A stretch of 64,000 nucleotides of DNA from Alphaproteobacteria bacterium (GCA_025350465.1 JANXXU010000048.1:186001-250000), one strand, 5' to 3'. Positions 25,609 through 35,097 are shown, counted from the first letter of the stretch. A program made the numbers and translations. The notes: generated from the sequence alone by a model not told the origin.

Positions 25609-27696
25609 GTGAGCACTCCCGAATCCTTGCCGCCCGACGTTATGGAGCGGATCAAGGGTGTGTTCTTTCAAGATTGCGATGATTTGCTTGTGGAGCTCGA
25701 GACCGGGCTCCTCGCGCTTCAGCGCGGAGAGCGCGACCCTGAGATCGTGAACACCGTTTTCCGGGCGGTGCATTCGGTCAAAGGCGGCGCGGGCAGTTTC
25801 GGGTTGGACCCATTGGTCGCTTTTTCTCACTTATTTGAGTCGGTCATGGCCGATGCGAGAGCCTCGCGTTTGGCGCTCGATGCCGAGGTTGTGGCTACAT
25901 TGTTGCGTGCAGCCGACGTGCTCGCGGATCACGTGAAAGTCGCGCGAGAGGGTGGCGAGGTGGATGCGGCGCGCGCCGCCGCCATCGGCAAAGCACTGGT
26001 CGAACTCACAAGCGCGCTGCCCTACGGCGGAGCGGAATCCGAGCCGCAAGAAGATGCCTTGCTTTCGATTCAGAGCGCGCCGGCGCAAGCGACACGTTGC
26101 TGGGCGATGCGTATCCGACCGCATCGCGAACTCTACGCCAAAGCGAACGAACCCCTTGCGCTGCTTCGCGAGTTGAGGCGTCTCGGTGAGATGACCGTCG
26201 AGCTGAACGACGACGATATACCGCTGCTTGATGATCTCGATCCCGAGCAGGCATATCTCAGTTGGACCGTTTTGCTTCATACGGCGCAGAATGAATCAGC
26301 GATCCGGGACGTTTTCGAATTTGTGGAAAACGATTGCGACATCGAAGTAAAGGGTGAATCGGTCAACATTGAGCCCGCGCCGCAGACCGTCGCGCTCGCT
26401 CCGGTCGGCGACACCAGCCGCGAGGCACCGGCGGTGCGCCAGACGGTCGTCGGGGCGGCGACCGAAACTGCGATCGAGCCGTCTGTGAAAGCAGGCGAGA
26501 CAATCCGCGTCGACGTCGAGCGAGTCGACCGCTTGGTCAATCTGGTCGGAGAGCTTGTGATCAACCAAGCGATGCTTGCCCAGCATATGCTGGCAAGCGG
26601 TGTCGCTATGAACCAGATCGACATGGCGCTCGAAGACCTCGATCACCTCACGCGCGATATCCAAGACAGCGTCATGGCGATGCGGGCGCAGCCCGTCAAG
26701 TCGATGTTTCAACGCATGTCGCGCCTTGTTCGCGAAGTGGAACTTGCGACGGGCAAGCAAGTGAATCTCATCGTCGCGGGTAGTTCGACCGAGGTAGATC
26801 GCACCGTAATCGAGCGGTTGACCGACCCGCTGACGCACATCGTACGAAACGCAATCGACCATGGCATAGAGCAGCCGCCCGAGCGGCTCGCCAACAACAA
26901 GCCCGCGCAAGGTACGCTCCGCCTCTCCGCCGCCCATCGCTCCGGCCGGGTCGTGATCGAGATTGCCGACGACGGGCAGGGCATCGATCGCGAGCGCGTG
27001 AGAAAGATCGCAATCGAGCGCAACCTCGTATCGGCGGACGCGACTCTGTCTGAATCGGAAGTGGACAATCTGATCTTTCTTCCGGGCTTTTCGACGGCGT
27101 CGCAGATATCCGCACTTTCAGGCCGTGGCGTCGGAATGGACGTTGTCAAGCGCGGCGTACAGGCGCTCGGCGGGCGCATTTCGCTCACATCGAAGAAGGG
27201 CGAAGGCTCAACTTTCACCTTGAGCCTGCCTCTGACGCTCGCTGTACTTGACGGCATGACCGTATCGGTCGGCGGACAGAGCTTGATCGCCCCGCTGACG
27301 ACCCTGCTCGAGACCGTGCAGCCCAAAGCGGTTGACGTGCATCCGCTCGGCGCAAACGCGACGCTGATGAAATTTCGCGGCGAGTTCGTACCCTTGATCG
27401 ATCTGGGCATGTTGTTCGGCTATCGGACAGAACCCTTGCAGCCGACGAAGGGCGTCGCTCTCATCGTGGAAGACGATGTGGGCGGCCGTGCAGGACTCCT
27501 CGTCGAAGAAATCCTCGGTCAGCGTCAAGTCGTCATAAAGAGCGTCCAGGCCAACTATCGCGCCGTCGACGGTATCGCGGCGGCGACCATTCTCGGCGAC
27601 GGTCGCGTCGCACTCATCCTTGACGTCAACGCGATCATCGCCTCGCAACGTCAGGGCGCGCCGCTCGCGGATCAGCGTCGCGCCGCAACAGGGTAA
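25609..27696 (+). CDS. cheA: Chemotaxis histidine kinase CheA
   Basis: The product is 695 residues from a GTG start. The N-terminal HPt domain has phospho-acceptor His55 in FRAVHSVKGGAGSFG. A second domain and linker follow. The dimerisation domain (DVERVDRLVNLVGELVIN), the ATPase domain (HIVRNAIDHGIE; GRGVGMDVVKRGV) and a C-terminal CheW-like domain that docks to receptors come next. It autophosphorylates in response to receptors and feeds CheY and, where present, CheB. The GTG lies one base after the cheY stop, so the genes are tightly coupled. Confidence 0.95.
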   Translation: MSTPESLPPDVMERIKGVFFQDCDDLLVELETGLLALQRGERDPEIVNTVFRAVHSVKGGAGSFGLDPLVAFSHLFESVMADARASRLALDAEVVATLLRAADVLADHVKVAREGGEVDAARAAAIGKALVELTSALPYGGAESEPQEDALLSIQSAPAQATRCWAMRIRPHRELYAKANEPLALLRELRRLGEMTVELNDDDIPLLDDLDPEQAYLSWTVLLHTAQNESAIRDVFEFVENDCDIEVKGESVNIEPAPQTVALAPVGDTSREAPAVRQTVVGAATETAIEPSVKAGETIRVDVERVDRLVNLVGELVINQAMLAQHMLASGVAMNQIDMALEDLDHLTRDIQDSVMAMRAQPVKSMFQRMSRLVREVELATGKQVNLIVAGSSTEVDRTVIERLTDPLTHIVRNAIDHGIEQPPERLANNKPAQGTLRLSAAHRSGRVVIEIADDGQGIDRERVRKIAIERNLVSADATLSESEVDNLIFLPGFSTASQISALSGRGVGMDVVKRGVQALGGRISLTSKKGEGSTFTLSLPLTLAVLDGMTVSVGGQSLIAPLTTLLETVQPKAVDVHPLGANATLMKFRGEFVPLIDLGMLFGYRTEPLQPTKGVALIVEDDVGGRAGLLVEEILGQRQVVIKSVQANYRAVDGIAAATILGDGRVALILDVNAIIASQRQGAPLADQRRAATG

Positions 27697-27700
27697 AGCC

Positions 27701-28168
27701 ATGATCAACGTCCAAAGCAAACCCCAGACGAAGCCCCGTGAGCTCATCTCCTTTCTGATCGGCGGACAGCAATTTTGCGTCGATATCATGGCCGTTCGCG
27801 AGATCCGCGGCTGGTCGCAAGCGACACCGCTGCCGCATGCGCCGGCCTACGTGCAAGGCATGATCAATCTTCGCGGCACGGTTCTGCCGATCATCGACAT
27901 GAGCGCACGCCTGGGCATCGCGCCGGCCGATGTAGCAGGCAGGAGAGTAACTATTGTCGTTTGGATCGGTACGCGCCTTGTCGGGCTCCTGGTAGACGGC
28001 GTTTGCGACATCCTGACGGTGACCGAAGATATGTTGCAAGCCACTCCCGAAGTTGCCTCCGATACGCTGCGTGTCTTTGTGAATGCCGTGCTGACGATCG
28101 AGGATCGCATGGTGTGTCTGATAGCGCTGGAGCATTTGCTGCCGGAGCTGGATGTGGCAGCCGCATGA
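27701..28168 (+). CDS. cheW: Chemotaxis coupling protein CheW
   Basis: The product is 155 residues, one CheW domain: FLIGGQQFCVDIMAVREIRGW, then PHAPAYVQGMINLRGTVLPIIDM, a pattern that binds receptors and CheA. It links the receptor array to the kinase. It starts 4 bases after cheA and its stop overlaps the cheR start (ATGA). Confidence 0.95.
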   Translation: MINVQSKPQTKPRELISFLIGGQQFCVDIMAVREIRGWSQATPLPHAPAYVQGMINLRGTVLPIIDMSARLGIAPADVAGRRVTIVVWIGTRLVGLLVDGVCDILTVTEDMLQATPEVASDTLRVFVNAVLTIEDRMVCLIALEHLLPELDVAAA

Positions 28169-29064
28169 TCGAAAAAGGCCAGCTTCCGGCATTGCGCGCG
28201 CACGGCGCCGTATTCGAAGGCCGCGAGTTCGCCTTTACGAATCGCGACTTCCGGCGCATCGCTGAAATTTTTCGCGAGGACGCGGGGATCGCCTTGCCGG
28301 AGATCAAGGCGCCGCTGGTCTACTCACGCCTCGTCAAACGTTTGCGAACGCTCGGCCTGGAAACGTTCAAGCGATACTGCGCCTTCGTCGAGTCGGAGGA
28401 GGGCGCCGCCGAACGCGAGCACATGATCGCCGCGTTGACCACCAACATCACGCGCTTCTTTCGAGAGCCGCATCATTTCGAGCACCTTAAGTACAAGGTG
28501 TTGCCCAGCCTGGTTGAAGGCGTTCGTCGCGGTAACCCATTGCGCATCTGGTCGGCCGGGTGCTCAAGCGGCGAGGAGCCATATTCGATCGCTCTGACCG
28601 TGTTGTCCGCGATACCGGACGCCGAACGGCTCGACGTCAAAATCTTGGCGACCGACATCAACAAGGATGTTCTCACCGCCGGTCATCAGGGTGTTTATCC
28701 GGAATCGGCTATCGCTCAGCTCTCGCGTCAACAGCGCGCCGATTGGTTCACGCCGTCGCGGGACGCCGGTCGCGAGAAGGTTTGGCGTGCGGGCGAGGCG
28801 CTTCGCGCATTGGTTTCGTTTCGGGAGCTCAATCTCATGGGCGAATGGCCCATGAAGCAGAGCTATCAGGCAATTTTTTGCCGCAATGTCGCGATCTATT
28901 TCGAGGACAAAGCGCAAACGCTGATCTGGCACCGCTTGGCGGGACTGTTGACCCCTGGCGGGTGTCTCTATGTCGGCCATTCCGAACGGGTGAACGGTGC
29001 GACGGAAAAATTCCGCTTGGACGGGTGCACGACTTATCGCCTTGCTGAGGGAACGTCAGGTTGA
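28165..29064 (+). CDS. cheR: Chemotaxis protein methyltransferase CheR
   Basis: The product is 299 residues. An N-terminal helical domain binds the receptor (FAFTNRDFRRIAEIFREDAGI). The SAM-dependent domain has NITRFFREPHHFE, SAGCSSGEEPYSIAL (SAM loop) and FCRNVAIYF. It methylates glutamates on chemoreceptors during adaptation. It could be tethered by the DWEEF tail of the operon's own receptor. Translationally coupled to cheW by a four-base overlap; 42 bases separate it from the second cheY, where Caulobacter has cheB. Confidence 0.94.
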   Translation: MIEKGQLPALRAHGAVFEGREFAFTNRDFRRIAEIFREDAGIALPEIKAPLVYSRLVKRLRTLGLETFKRYCAFVESEEGAAEREHMIAALTTNITRFFREPHHFEHLKYKVLPSLVEGVRRGNPLRIWSAGCSSGEEPYSIALTVLSAIPDAERLDVKILATDINKDVLTAGHQGVYPESAIAQLSRQQRADWFTPSRDAGREKVWRAGEALRALVSFRELNLMGEWPMKQSYQAIFCRNVAIYFEDKAQTLIWHRLAGLLTPGGCLYVGHSERVNGATEKFRLDGCTTYRLAEGTSG

Positions 29065-29106
29065 GACCGATTCTGCCGGACAAGAAATTCGTGTGGAGAA
29101 GCGAAA

Positions 29107-29496
29107 ATGATTGATCCTTCAGCTCTCAAGATCATGATCGTGGACGATCAGCGCACCACTCGCATGCTCGTTCGCACAAGCCTGCGAGAACTCGGTTACC
29201 GCAACGTCGTGGAGTGTTCCGACGGCGAGGAAGCGTTGAAAGCGCTCGAACAATATCCCGCACAATTGGTCATATCGGACGTCAACATGCCGAAGCTCGA
29301 CGGTTTGGGGCTGCTCCGCGCAATGCGAGGTAAGCCCGAGATGAAAGGGATCCCCTTTATCATGTTGACGGGGCGTGGCGACGTCGCGGTGGTCAAGCAG
29401 GCCATCGATATCGGCGTTAACGGTTACCTCGTCAAACCGTTCGCGCTGGGGCAGCTGAAACAAAAGGTCGAGGCCGCCGTTCCCACGGCGCGTTAG
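29107..29496 (+). CDS. cheY: Chemotaxis response regulator CheY (second copy)
   Basis: The product is 129 residues, a lone receiver domain. It has MIVDDQRTTRML (acidic pocket), Asp in LVISDVNMPKLDGLGLL (about residue 58), Thr in FIMLTGRGD and Lys in YLVKPF. It matches the position of CheYII in the Caulobacter operon, between the methylation genes and cheD. The two CheY copies clearly differ in sequence, so they may have separate roles such as motor binding and phosphate drain; this is inference. Confidence 0.92.
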   Translation: MIDPSALKIMIVDDQRTTRMLVRTSLRELGYRNVVECSDGEEALKALEQYPAQLVISDVNMPKLDGLGLLRAMRGKPEMKGIPFIMLTGRGDVAVVKQAIDIGVNGYLVKPFALGQLKQKVEAAVPTAR

Positions 29497-29516
29497 CGAG
29501 ACTCGGATCCAAAACA

Positions 29517-30059
29517 GTGGTCGACCAGCTCATACACGTTATTCAGGGGGAGTGCCGCACGAGTGCGGACCCTGACGTCGTGTTGACGACGACCTTGGGC
29601 TCGTGCATCGCCGCGTGCATGCATGATCCTGTCGCCCGTCTGGGTGGCATGAACCACTTCCTATTGCCCGAGGAAGAAGGTGCCGAGCAGTCCGTTTCCA
29701 TGCGCTACGGCGCCTATGCGATGGAGCTTTTGGTCAACGGCCTTATGCGAGCGGGTGCGCGTCGCGATCGTTTGGAAACGAAACTGTTCGGCGGTGGGCA
29801 CTTGTCCAATAGCTTGACGGACATCGGGGAGAAAAATGCAGCTTTTGCCGAACAATTTCTAGCTCGCGAAGGTTTGCGGCTTGTCGGGGGCAGTCTGCGC
29901 GGTCGCCAGGCGCGTCGGATCCAATTTTGGCCGGTGTCAGGGAGAGCCCGCCAATTGGCCTTGCCCATCGGGCTGGAGGCGGCGCTTCACCTCCAAGAGC
30001 GCCGACCGGCGCGCGTGCACGGTTCTGTCGAACTATTTGCGCAATCGAAATCTTCTTAG
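29517..30059 (+). CDS. cheD: Chemoreceptor glutamine deamidase CheD
   Basis: The product is 180 residues from a GTG start. The active-site Cys is in TTTLGSCIAACMHD and the His in GGMNHFLLPEE; KLFGGGHLSN is also characteristic. CheD converts specific receptor glutamines to glutamates and can tune CheA activity. It is the last gene of the operon. In the absence of a local cheB it would be the operon's only deamidase. Confidence 0.9.
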   Translation: MVDQLIHVIQGECRTSADPDVVLTTTLGSCIAACMHDPVARLGGMNHFLLPEEEGAEQSVSMRYGAYAMELLVNGLMRAGARRDRLETKLFGGGHLSNSLTDIGEKNAAFAEQFLAREGLRLVGGSLRGRQARRIQFWPVSGRARQLALPIGLEAALHLQERRPARVHGSVELFAQSKSS

Positions 30060-30064
30060 CAGCG

Positions 30065-30982
30065 TTAAGGCCGCTCGGCCCGAAAAGTCTTGGCGGTCGC
30101 TCTGGCAAGATCGACAAACCGGCGCACCGAAGCTGAAGGTTCGCTCCATCGCACTGCGAGTGATAACGGCGCAACGAACTTCCTATCGGACTTGAGACGG
30201 CGATACACGACGCCATCCATTTGCATGCGCGTCAGAGACGCCGGCACGATCGAGATGCCAAGGCCTGCCGCGACCAAATTGAGCGTCGAGAGAATGCGCG
30301 GCGCCTCCTGTCCGACGATCGGGCTAAATCCTGCCTCGCGACAGGCGGAGATAATTGCGTCGTAAAGGCCAGGCCCAACCGGCCTCCTATAGAGAATGAA
30401 AGCCTCATCGCTGAGTGCGGCGAGCGTCAACGGCTTGGAAGCAGATCTAGCGAGGGGGTGAGCCGCGGGCAAAGCGGCAAGCATCTCCTCGTCAAGCAGA
30501 TGATGAACCGCAAGCCCTGACGATTGCGGCGCACCTGAACGAATGAACGCGGCGTCGAGTTTTTCGTTGCGCAGTGCGTCGACGAGTTCGGTCGTCCCGC
30601 TTTCCTCGAATGCCATCGAGACGAGCGGAAAGCCGTCACGGAAAAGGCGGATCACGCGCGGCACGAACGGATGAAATGGCGCTGAGCTGGTGAAGCCGAC
30701 GGCAATTCGCCCCTGCTCGCCGCGGGCGGTTCGCCGTGTCGCCGCGAAGGCGTGATCGACATGCGTCAGGATTGCCCGCGCATCTTCGAGAAAGGCGCGC
30801 CCCGCCGCCGTCATCTCCATTCCGCGGGGCTTTCGGCGAAAGAGTTGCACACCAACCTCGCGCTCTAGCGCGCGAATCTGCTGGCTCAGCGGCGGTTGCT
30901 GCATGCCGAGGCGCTCGGCGGCGCGCGTGACGTGGCCCTCCTCGGCGACGGCGACGAAATAGCGAAGGTGGCGGAGTTCCAT
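30065..30982 (-). CDS. LysR family transcriptional regulator
   Basis: The product is 305 residues. The N-terminal winged helix (MELRHLRYFVAVAEEGHVTRAAERLG, then QPPLSQQIRALEREVGVQLF) is followed by a linker helix and the periplasmic-binding-like effector domain (about 90-300). It resembles the BenM/CatM-type group. It is divergent from an aconitase gene across 96 bases with a perfect inverted repeat, so it probably controls that gene and itself. The effector is unknown; citrate or a related acid would be a natural guess from context. The gene ends 5 bases from cheD, convergent to it. Confidence 0.9.
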   Translation of the reverse strand: MELRHLRYFVAVAEEGHVTRAAERLGMQQPPLSQQIRALEREVGVQLFRRKPRGMEMTAAGRAFLEDARAILTHVDHAFAATRRTARGEQGRIAVGFTSSAPFHPFVPRVIRLFRDGFPLVSMAFEESGTTELVDALRNEKLDAAFIRSGAPQSSGLAVHHLLDEEMLAALPAAHPLARSASKPLTLAALSDEAFILYRRPVGPGLYDAIISACREAGFSPIVGQEAPRILSTLNLVAAGLGISIVPASLTRMQMDGVVYRRLKSDRKFVAPLSLAVRWSEPSASVRRFVDLARATAKTFRAERP

Positions 30983-30985
30983 CTG

Positions 30986-31004
30986 CCATATCTAGCAGAT
31001 ATGG
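30986..31004. promoter_or_regulatory. Probable LysR-type operator
   Basis: CCATATCT (30986-30993) and AGATATGG (30997-31004) are perfect inverted arms around AGC. The central 15 bases fit the LysR T-N11-A rule. The site starts 3 bases upstream of the LysR ATG and lies 75 bases before the aconitase start. A TATTAT hexamer (31020-31025) 15 bases further on could be the aconitase -10, placing the site across its -35 region, as in activated promoters. Confidence 0.6.
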
Positions 31005-31078
31005 ATTTAACGGTTTGCATATTATGGATCAATGTCTCGCGTTGTCCTATCCCATGCCCTCGGAGAGAGGGAAGTGAG

Positions 31079-33364
31079 ATGGTTACAATCGAATCAACAC
31101 CTGAATTGGCGGCTGGGATATATGCGAAGGCCGAGCGCGCTCTCGCCGTCGTTCGGCAACGTCTGGGGCGTCCGCTGACGCTTTCCGAGAAGATCTTGCT
31201 TGGTCATCTCGACGATGCCGCGGCCCAAGATCTTGAGCCAGGCAAGAGTTACCTGTCCCTTCGGCCCGACCGCGTGGTCTTCCAGGATGCGTTGGCGCAA
31301 AGCGCGCTGCTGCAATTCGTGCAGACGCGCCGTCGGCGGGTTGCCCTGCCCACGACGATACACTGCGATCACCTCATCCAGGCAAGACACGACGGCGCGC
31401 GAGACTTGCACGACGCGCTCATAGAGAATCGAGAGGTCTACGATTTCCTCCGCTCGGCCGCGGCAAAATTCGGCATCGGCTTTTGGGGGCCGGGCTCGGG
31501 CATCATTCATCAGGTGGTGCTGGAGAATTACGCCTTTCCCGGCGAACTCATCATCGGCACGGACTCGCACACGCCCAATGCGGGCGGTCTCGGCAGCTGC
31601 GCGGTCGGTGTGGGCGGCGCGGACGCCGTCGAAGTCATCGCCGGCATGCCGTGGGAGCTGCTCTACCCCAAACGCATCGCCGTTTATCTGACGGGTGCCC
31701 TGAACGGTTGGGCGGCGCCCAAGGATGTCATCCTCTATGTCGCCGGCAAGCTCTCGGTATCCGGCGGCACCAACGCCATCATCGAATACATCGGGCCTGG
31801 CGCGCGAACAATCAGCGCGACGGGCAAAGCGACCATTACCAACATGGGCGCCGAAGTGGGTGCCACGACCTCTATGTTCCCAGCCGATCCGCGTATGGCG
31901 CGTTATCTTGAAGCCACGGGGCGAGGCGATTTGGTCCCGCTGATGCAGCGCTATCAGCATCTCCTGGAGCCGGATGCGGAAGCCGAAGCGATGCCTGAGA
32001 AATATTATGATCGTGTCGTCGAACTCGATCTCTCGACACTTGAACCGCACATCGTCGGACCGCATACGCCCGATCGCGCGCGACCGATTTCGCAACTGGC
32101 GGCCGAGATCGCAGACGCGCGTAACGGCTTCGTCGATGAAATCTCGACCGCTCTGATCGGCAGCTGCACCAATTCATCTTACGAGGACATGACGCGCGCC
32201 GCCGACGTCGCGGCGCAAGCGCACGCGCACGGCTTCAAGGCGCCAAGACCGTTCTACGTGACGCCGGGCTCCGAGCAGATCCGCGCAACGCTCGAACGGG
32301 ATGGGCAGGCGAACGCTCTCGCGACCGCCAATGCGACCGTGCTGGCCAATGCCTGCGGTCCCTGCATCGGCCAATGGCGGCGTGAGGGCGGCGAAAAGCC
32401 GAACACCATCGTCACCTCCTATAATCGCAACTTTCCCCGCCGCAACGACGGCCGCGCAGCGACGATGAACTTTATCGCCAGTCCGGAGATCGTTACCGCG
32501 CTCGCGATCGCAGGACGGCTGTCGTTCAACCCTCTTACCGACGAGCTCGAAGGGGCAGACGGCAAATCGTTTCGGTTCCAAGCGCCGAAGCCCGCAGCCG
32601 ATGTGCCGGCGCGCGGCTTTGCCGAGACCGCCGAACTGTACGTGTCGCCGCCCGAAGACGGCAGCGCCATCGCGCTGCAGATCGATCCGGCAAGCGAGCG
32701 TTTGCATTTGCTCGCGCCTTGGCCGGCCTGGGACGGCCAGGACCTCTTGCACATGCCGATGCTGATCAAGACCAAGGGCAAGACCACAACCGATCACATT
32801 TCGCCGGCCGGCGTGTGGCTGCGCTACCGCGGTCATTTGGACAAGTTCAGCGACAACATGTTCATGGGTGCAACAAACGCCTTCGGCGGCGAGACCGGGC
32901 AAACGCGCAATATCCTGACCGGCAAACGCGATCCGGTTGCCCGCGTCGCGCGCGCCTATCGCGCCAACGGACTCAAGTGGGTGGTCGTCGGCGACTGGAA
33001 CTACGGCGAAGGCAGCAGCCGCGAGCACGCCGCGTTGTCGCCGCGCCTCTTGGGTGGCGCCGCAATCATCGCGCGCAGCTTTGCCCGCATCCACGAATCC
33101 AACTTGAAGAAGCAGGGCATCCTGCCGCTGACGTTCGTGGATGCGGCGAACTATGAGTGCGTTCGCGAGGACGACCGCGTGAGTTTGGTCGGCCTGCGTT
33201 ATCTTGCGCCAGGCAAGCCGGTGGAATGTCTTCTGGAGCACTCTGACGGATCGTGCGAAACGCTCTGCCTGAGGCACACCTACAGCAAACAGCAACTCGA
33301 CTGGTTTCGGGCCGGCTCCGCCCTTAACGCCATGGGGTCGCAATATTCAGCGTCTCCGGCCTAA
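31079..33364 (+). CDS. Aconitate hydratase, mitochondrial-type
   Basis: The product is 761 residues, the length of the mitochondrial-type aconitase rather than the 890-residue IRP-like AcnA. It interconverts citrate and isocitrate in the TCA cycle. The three cluster ligands are visible: Cys in LIGSCTNSSYEDM (about residue 362) and the pair in ANACGPCIGQW (about 424 and 427). IIGTDSHTPNAGGLG and NYGEGSSREHAAL in the C-terminal swivel domain are also typical. GAGAGAGGGA lies before the ATG. A divergent LysR gene suggests ligand-responsive control. Whether it is the cell's main aconitase or an accessory one cannot be told here. Confidence 0.92.
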   Translation: MVTIESTPELAAGIYAKAERALAVVRQRLGRPLTLSEKILLGHLDDAAAQDLEPGKSYLSLRPDRVVFQDALAQSALLQFVQTRRRRVALPTTIHCDHLIQARHDGARDLHDALIENREVYDFLRSAAAKFGIGFWGPGSGIIHQVVLENYAFPGELIIGTDSHTPNAGGLGSCAVGVGGADAVEVIAGMPWELLYPKRIAVYLTGALNGWAAPKDVILYVAGKLSVSGGTNAIIEYIGPGARTISATGKATITNMGAEVGATTSMFPADPRMARYLEATGRGDLVPLMQRYQHLLEPDAEAEAMPEKYYDRVVELDLSTLEPHIVGPHTPDRARPISQLAAEIADARNGFVDEISTALIGSCTNSSYEDMTRAADVAAQAHAHGFKAPRPFYVTPGSEQIRATLERDGQANALATANATVLANACGPCIGQWRREGGEKPNTIVTSYNRNFPRRNDGRAATMNFIASPEIVTALAIAGRLSFNPLTDELEGADGKSFRFQAPKPAADVPARGFAETAELYVSPPEDGSAIALQIDPASERLHLLAPWPAWDGQDLLHMPMLIKTKGKTTTDHISPAGVWLRYRGHLDKFSDNMFMGATNAFGGETGQTRNILTGKRDPVARVARAYRANGLKWVVVGDWNYGEGSSREHAALSPRLLGGAAIIARSFARIHESNLKKQGILPLTFVDAANYECVREDDRVSLVGLRYLAPGKPVECLLEHSDGSCETLCLRHTYSKQQLDWFRAGSALNAMGSQYSASPA

Positions 33365-33431
33365 CGATGAGGTCCGAATTCCGCCGGTGTGAGTGTCGAC
33401 TTGCGCGTTCGTTCGCGCGAATATCGACATC

Positions 33432-34955
33432 ATGGATCTTGAAGACGACGCCTGTTACCGCGCGATCCTGACCCGCGACGCACGGTTCGACGGGCGTTTG
33501 TTCGTCGGCGTCAAGACGACGGGCATCTACTGCCGGCCGGTTTGCCCGGCGCGCTCGCCGCGGCGCGAGAACGTGACGTTCTTCCCGTCCGCGGCAGCTG
33601 CGCAGGAGGCTGGCTTTCGGCCCTGCCTGCGCTGCCGCCCGGAGACGGCGCCGAACTTGGGCGTCTGGCGCGGCACATCGAATACCGTATCGCGAGCCTT
33701 GGCGATGATCGAAGTGGGCGCGCTCGACACGGGCGACGTCGAGGCGTTGGGCGAACGCCTGGGCGTTGGCGAACGCCAGCTGCGCCGCTTGTTTAGACGG
33801 CATATCGGCGCATCGCCGGTCTCGGTCGCGCAGACGCATCGCATTCTGCTCGCCAAACAACTGATCCACGAGACCAGGCTGCCCATGACCGAGATCGCCC
33901 TCGCGGCCGGTTTCGGCAGCGTGCGGCGTTTCAATGAGACGTTCCGCGATCTGTACGGAAGGCCGCCCTCGAAACTACGTGGTAGCCGGACCGAACCGAT
34001 TGCGCCGACCGCGAAGGACCGAGTGACAATACTCCTTCGTTACCGGCCGCCTTACGATTGGCCGGCCATGTTGGCGTTTCTCCGCGATCGCGCGATTGCC
34101 GGCATGGAAACCGTCTCCGGAGACACATATTCGCGAACCATCGACATCGCCGGTGCGCACGGCATCGTGTCTGTCCGCCCAGGCAAGGCCAACGCGCTCG
34201 AAGCGACCATCCGGTTTCCAACACTCTCGGCGCTTCCCACGATCATCGCGCGGCTGCGGCGCGTCTTTGACCTGGCGGCGGATCCCCTCACGATAGGTGC
34301 GCATCTCGCGTCCGATCCCGCGCTCGCGCCCTTGGTGGCGACGCGGCCTGGGTTGCGCGTGCCCGGCGCTTGGGACGGCTTCGAGCTTGCGGTGCGCGCC
34401 GTGCTCGGTCAGCAGATTACGGTGTCGGCGGCGATCGGTCTTGCCGGAAGGCTTGTCGCGGCGCACGGCGAACGCCTTGTGGGAGACGATAGGCTGGGCT
34501 TGACGCATTTGTTTCCCAGACCTGAGCGGATAGCCTCGATCGACGTCGAAACGCTTCCCATGCCGCGCGCTCGCGGTCGTGCGCTCGCCGCTCTGGCGGC
34601 CAGCGTCGCCGCCGATCCGCAGATATTTGGCGCGCGCCAGAGTCTAGAGGACGCGATCGAGCGCCTTTGTGCGCTCCCTGGTATCGGCGAGTGGACGGCG
34701 CAATACATCGCCATGCGCGAGATGCGCGAGCCCGATGCCTTTCCGGCCTCTGACATTGGCTTGATGCGCGCCTTAGCCGATGCGAGTGGACGCCGCCCGA
34801 GCCCACGCGAGTTGCTCGCCCGCGCCGAGCGGTGGCGGCCGTGGCGTGCTTACGCAGCGCAGCATCTATGGGCGTCCTACATTGCGCCCGCCGCCAAGCC
34901 GAAGCGGATGCAAAGAAGCATCGACACGCCGCAAGCGAACATTGATTTGAGTTAA
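33432..34955 (+). CDS. Ada-AlkA fusion: DNA-3-methyladenine glycosylase II with regulatory N-terminus
   Basis: The product is 507 residues. The Ada-type zinc domain carries four Cys (34, 38, 65, 68; GIYCRPVCPARS and PCLRCRPE) and would accept methyl groups from DNA phosphotriesters. An AraC helix-turn-helix pair follows (about 85-185). An AlkA N-domain and the HhH-GPD glycosylase come last, with LPGIGEWTAQYIAMRE and catalytic Asp in FPASDIGLM. The O6-methylguanine methyltransferase part of Ada is absent. It should both sense alkylation and excise alkylated bases. The ATG at 33432 is chosen because it gives the Ada-like N-terminus. Confidence 0.92.
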   Translation: MDLEDDACYRAILTRDARFDGRLFVGVKTTGIYCRPVCPARSPRRENVTFFPSAAAAQEAGFRPCLRCRPETAPNLGVWRGTSNTVSRALAMIEVGALDTGDVEALGERLGVGERQLRRLFRRHIGASPVSVAQTHRILLAKQLIHETRLPMTEIALAAGFGSVRRFNETFRDLYGRPPSKLRGSRTEPIAPTAKDRVTILLRYRPPYDWPAMLAFLRDRAIAGMETVSGDTYSRTIDIAGAHGIVSVRPGKANALEATIRFPTLSALPTIIARLRRVFDLAADPLTIGAHLASDPALAPLVATRPGLRVPGAWDGFELAVRAVLGQQITVSAAIGLAGRLVAAHGERLVGDDRLGLTHLFPRPERIASIDVETLPMPRARGRALAALAASVAADPQIFGARQSLEDAIERLCALPGIGEWTAQYIAMREMREPDAFPASDIGLMRALADASGRRPSPRELLARAERWRPWRAYAAQHLWASYIAPAAKPKRMQRSIDTPQANIDLS

Positions 34956-35097
34956 CCGCGCGTCGCCGTTCGTGACGGCGCGCACATGAGTCAAATATCC
35001 TTCTAACCAAGGCGAAATCGCCACAATTGTAGCGCCTTCGAAGCATCTTTTGACGCCTGCACGCGACGCAGGACCATGTCGCTGCTGGGAGTTTCCA

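Noticed and set aside
34958-34983. G+C-rich hairpin after the Ada-AlkA gene
   Set aside because: The stem needs a three-base bulge and has no T tract, so a terminator call is not supported.
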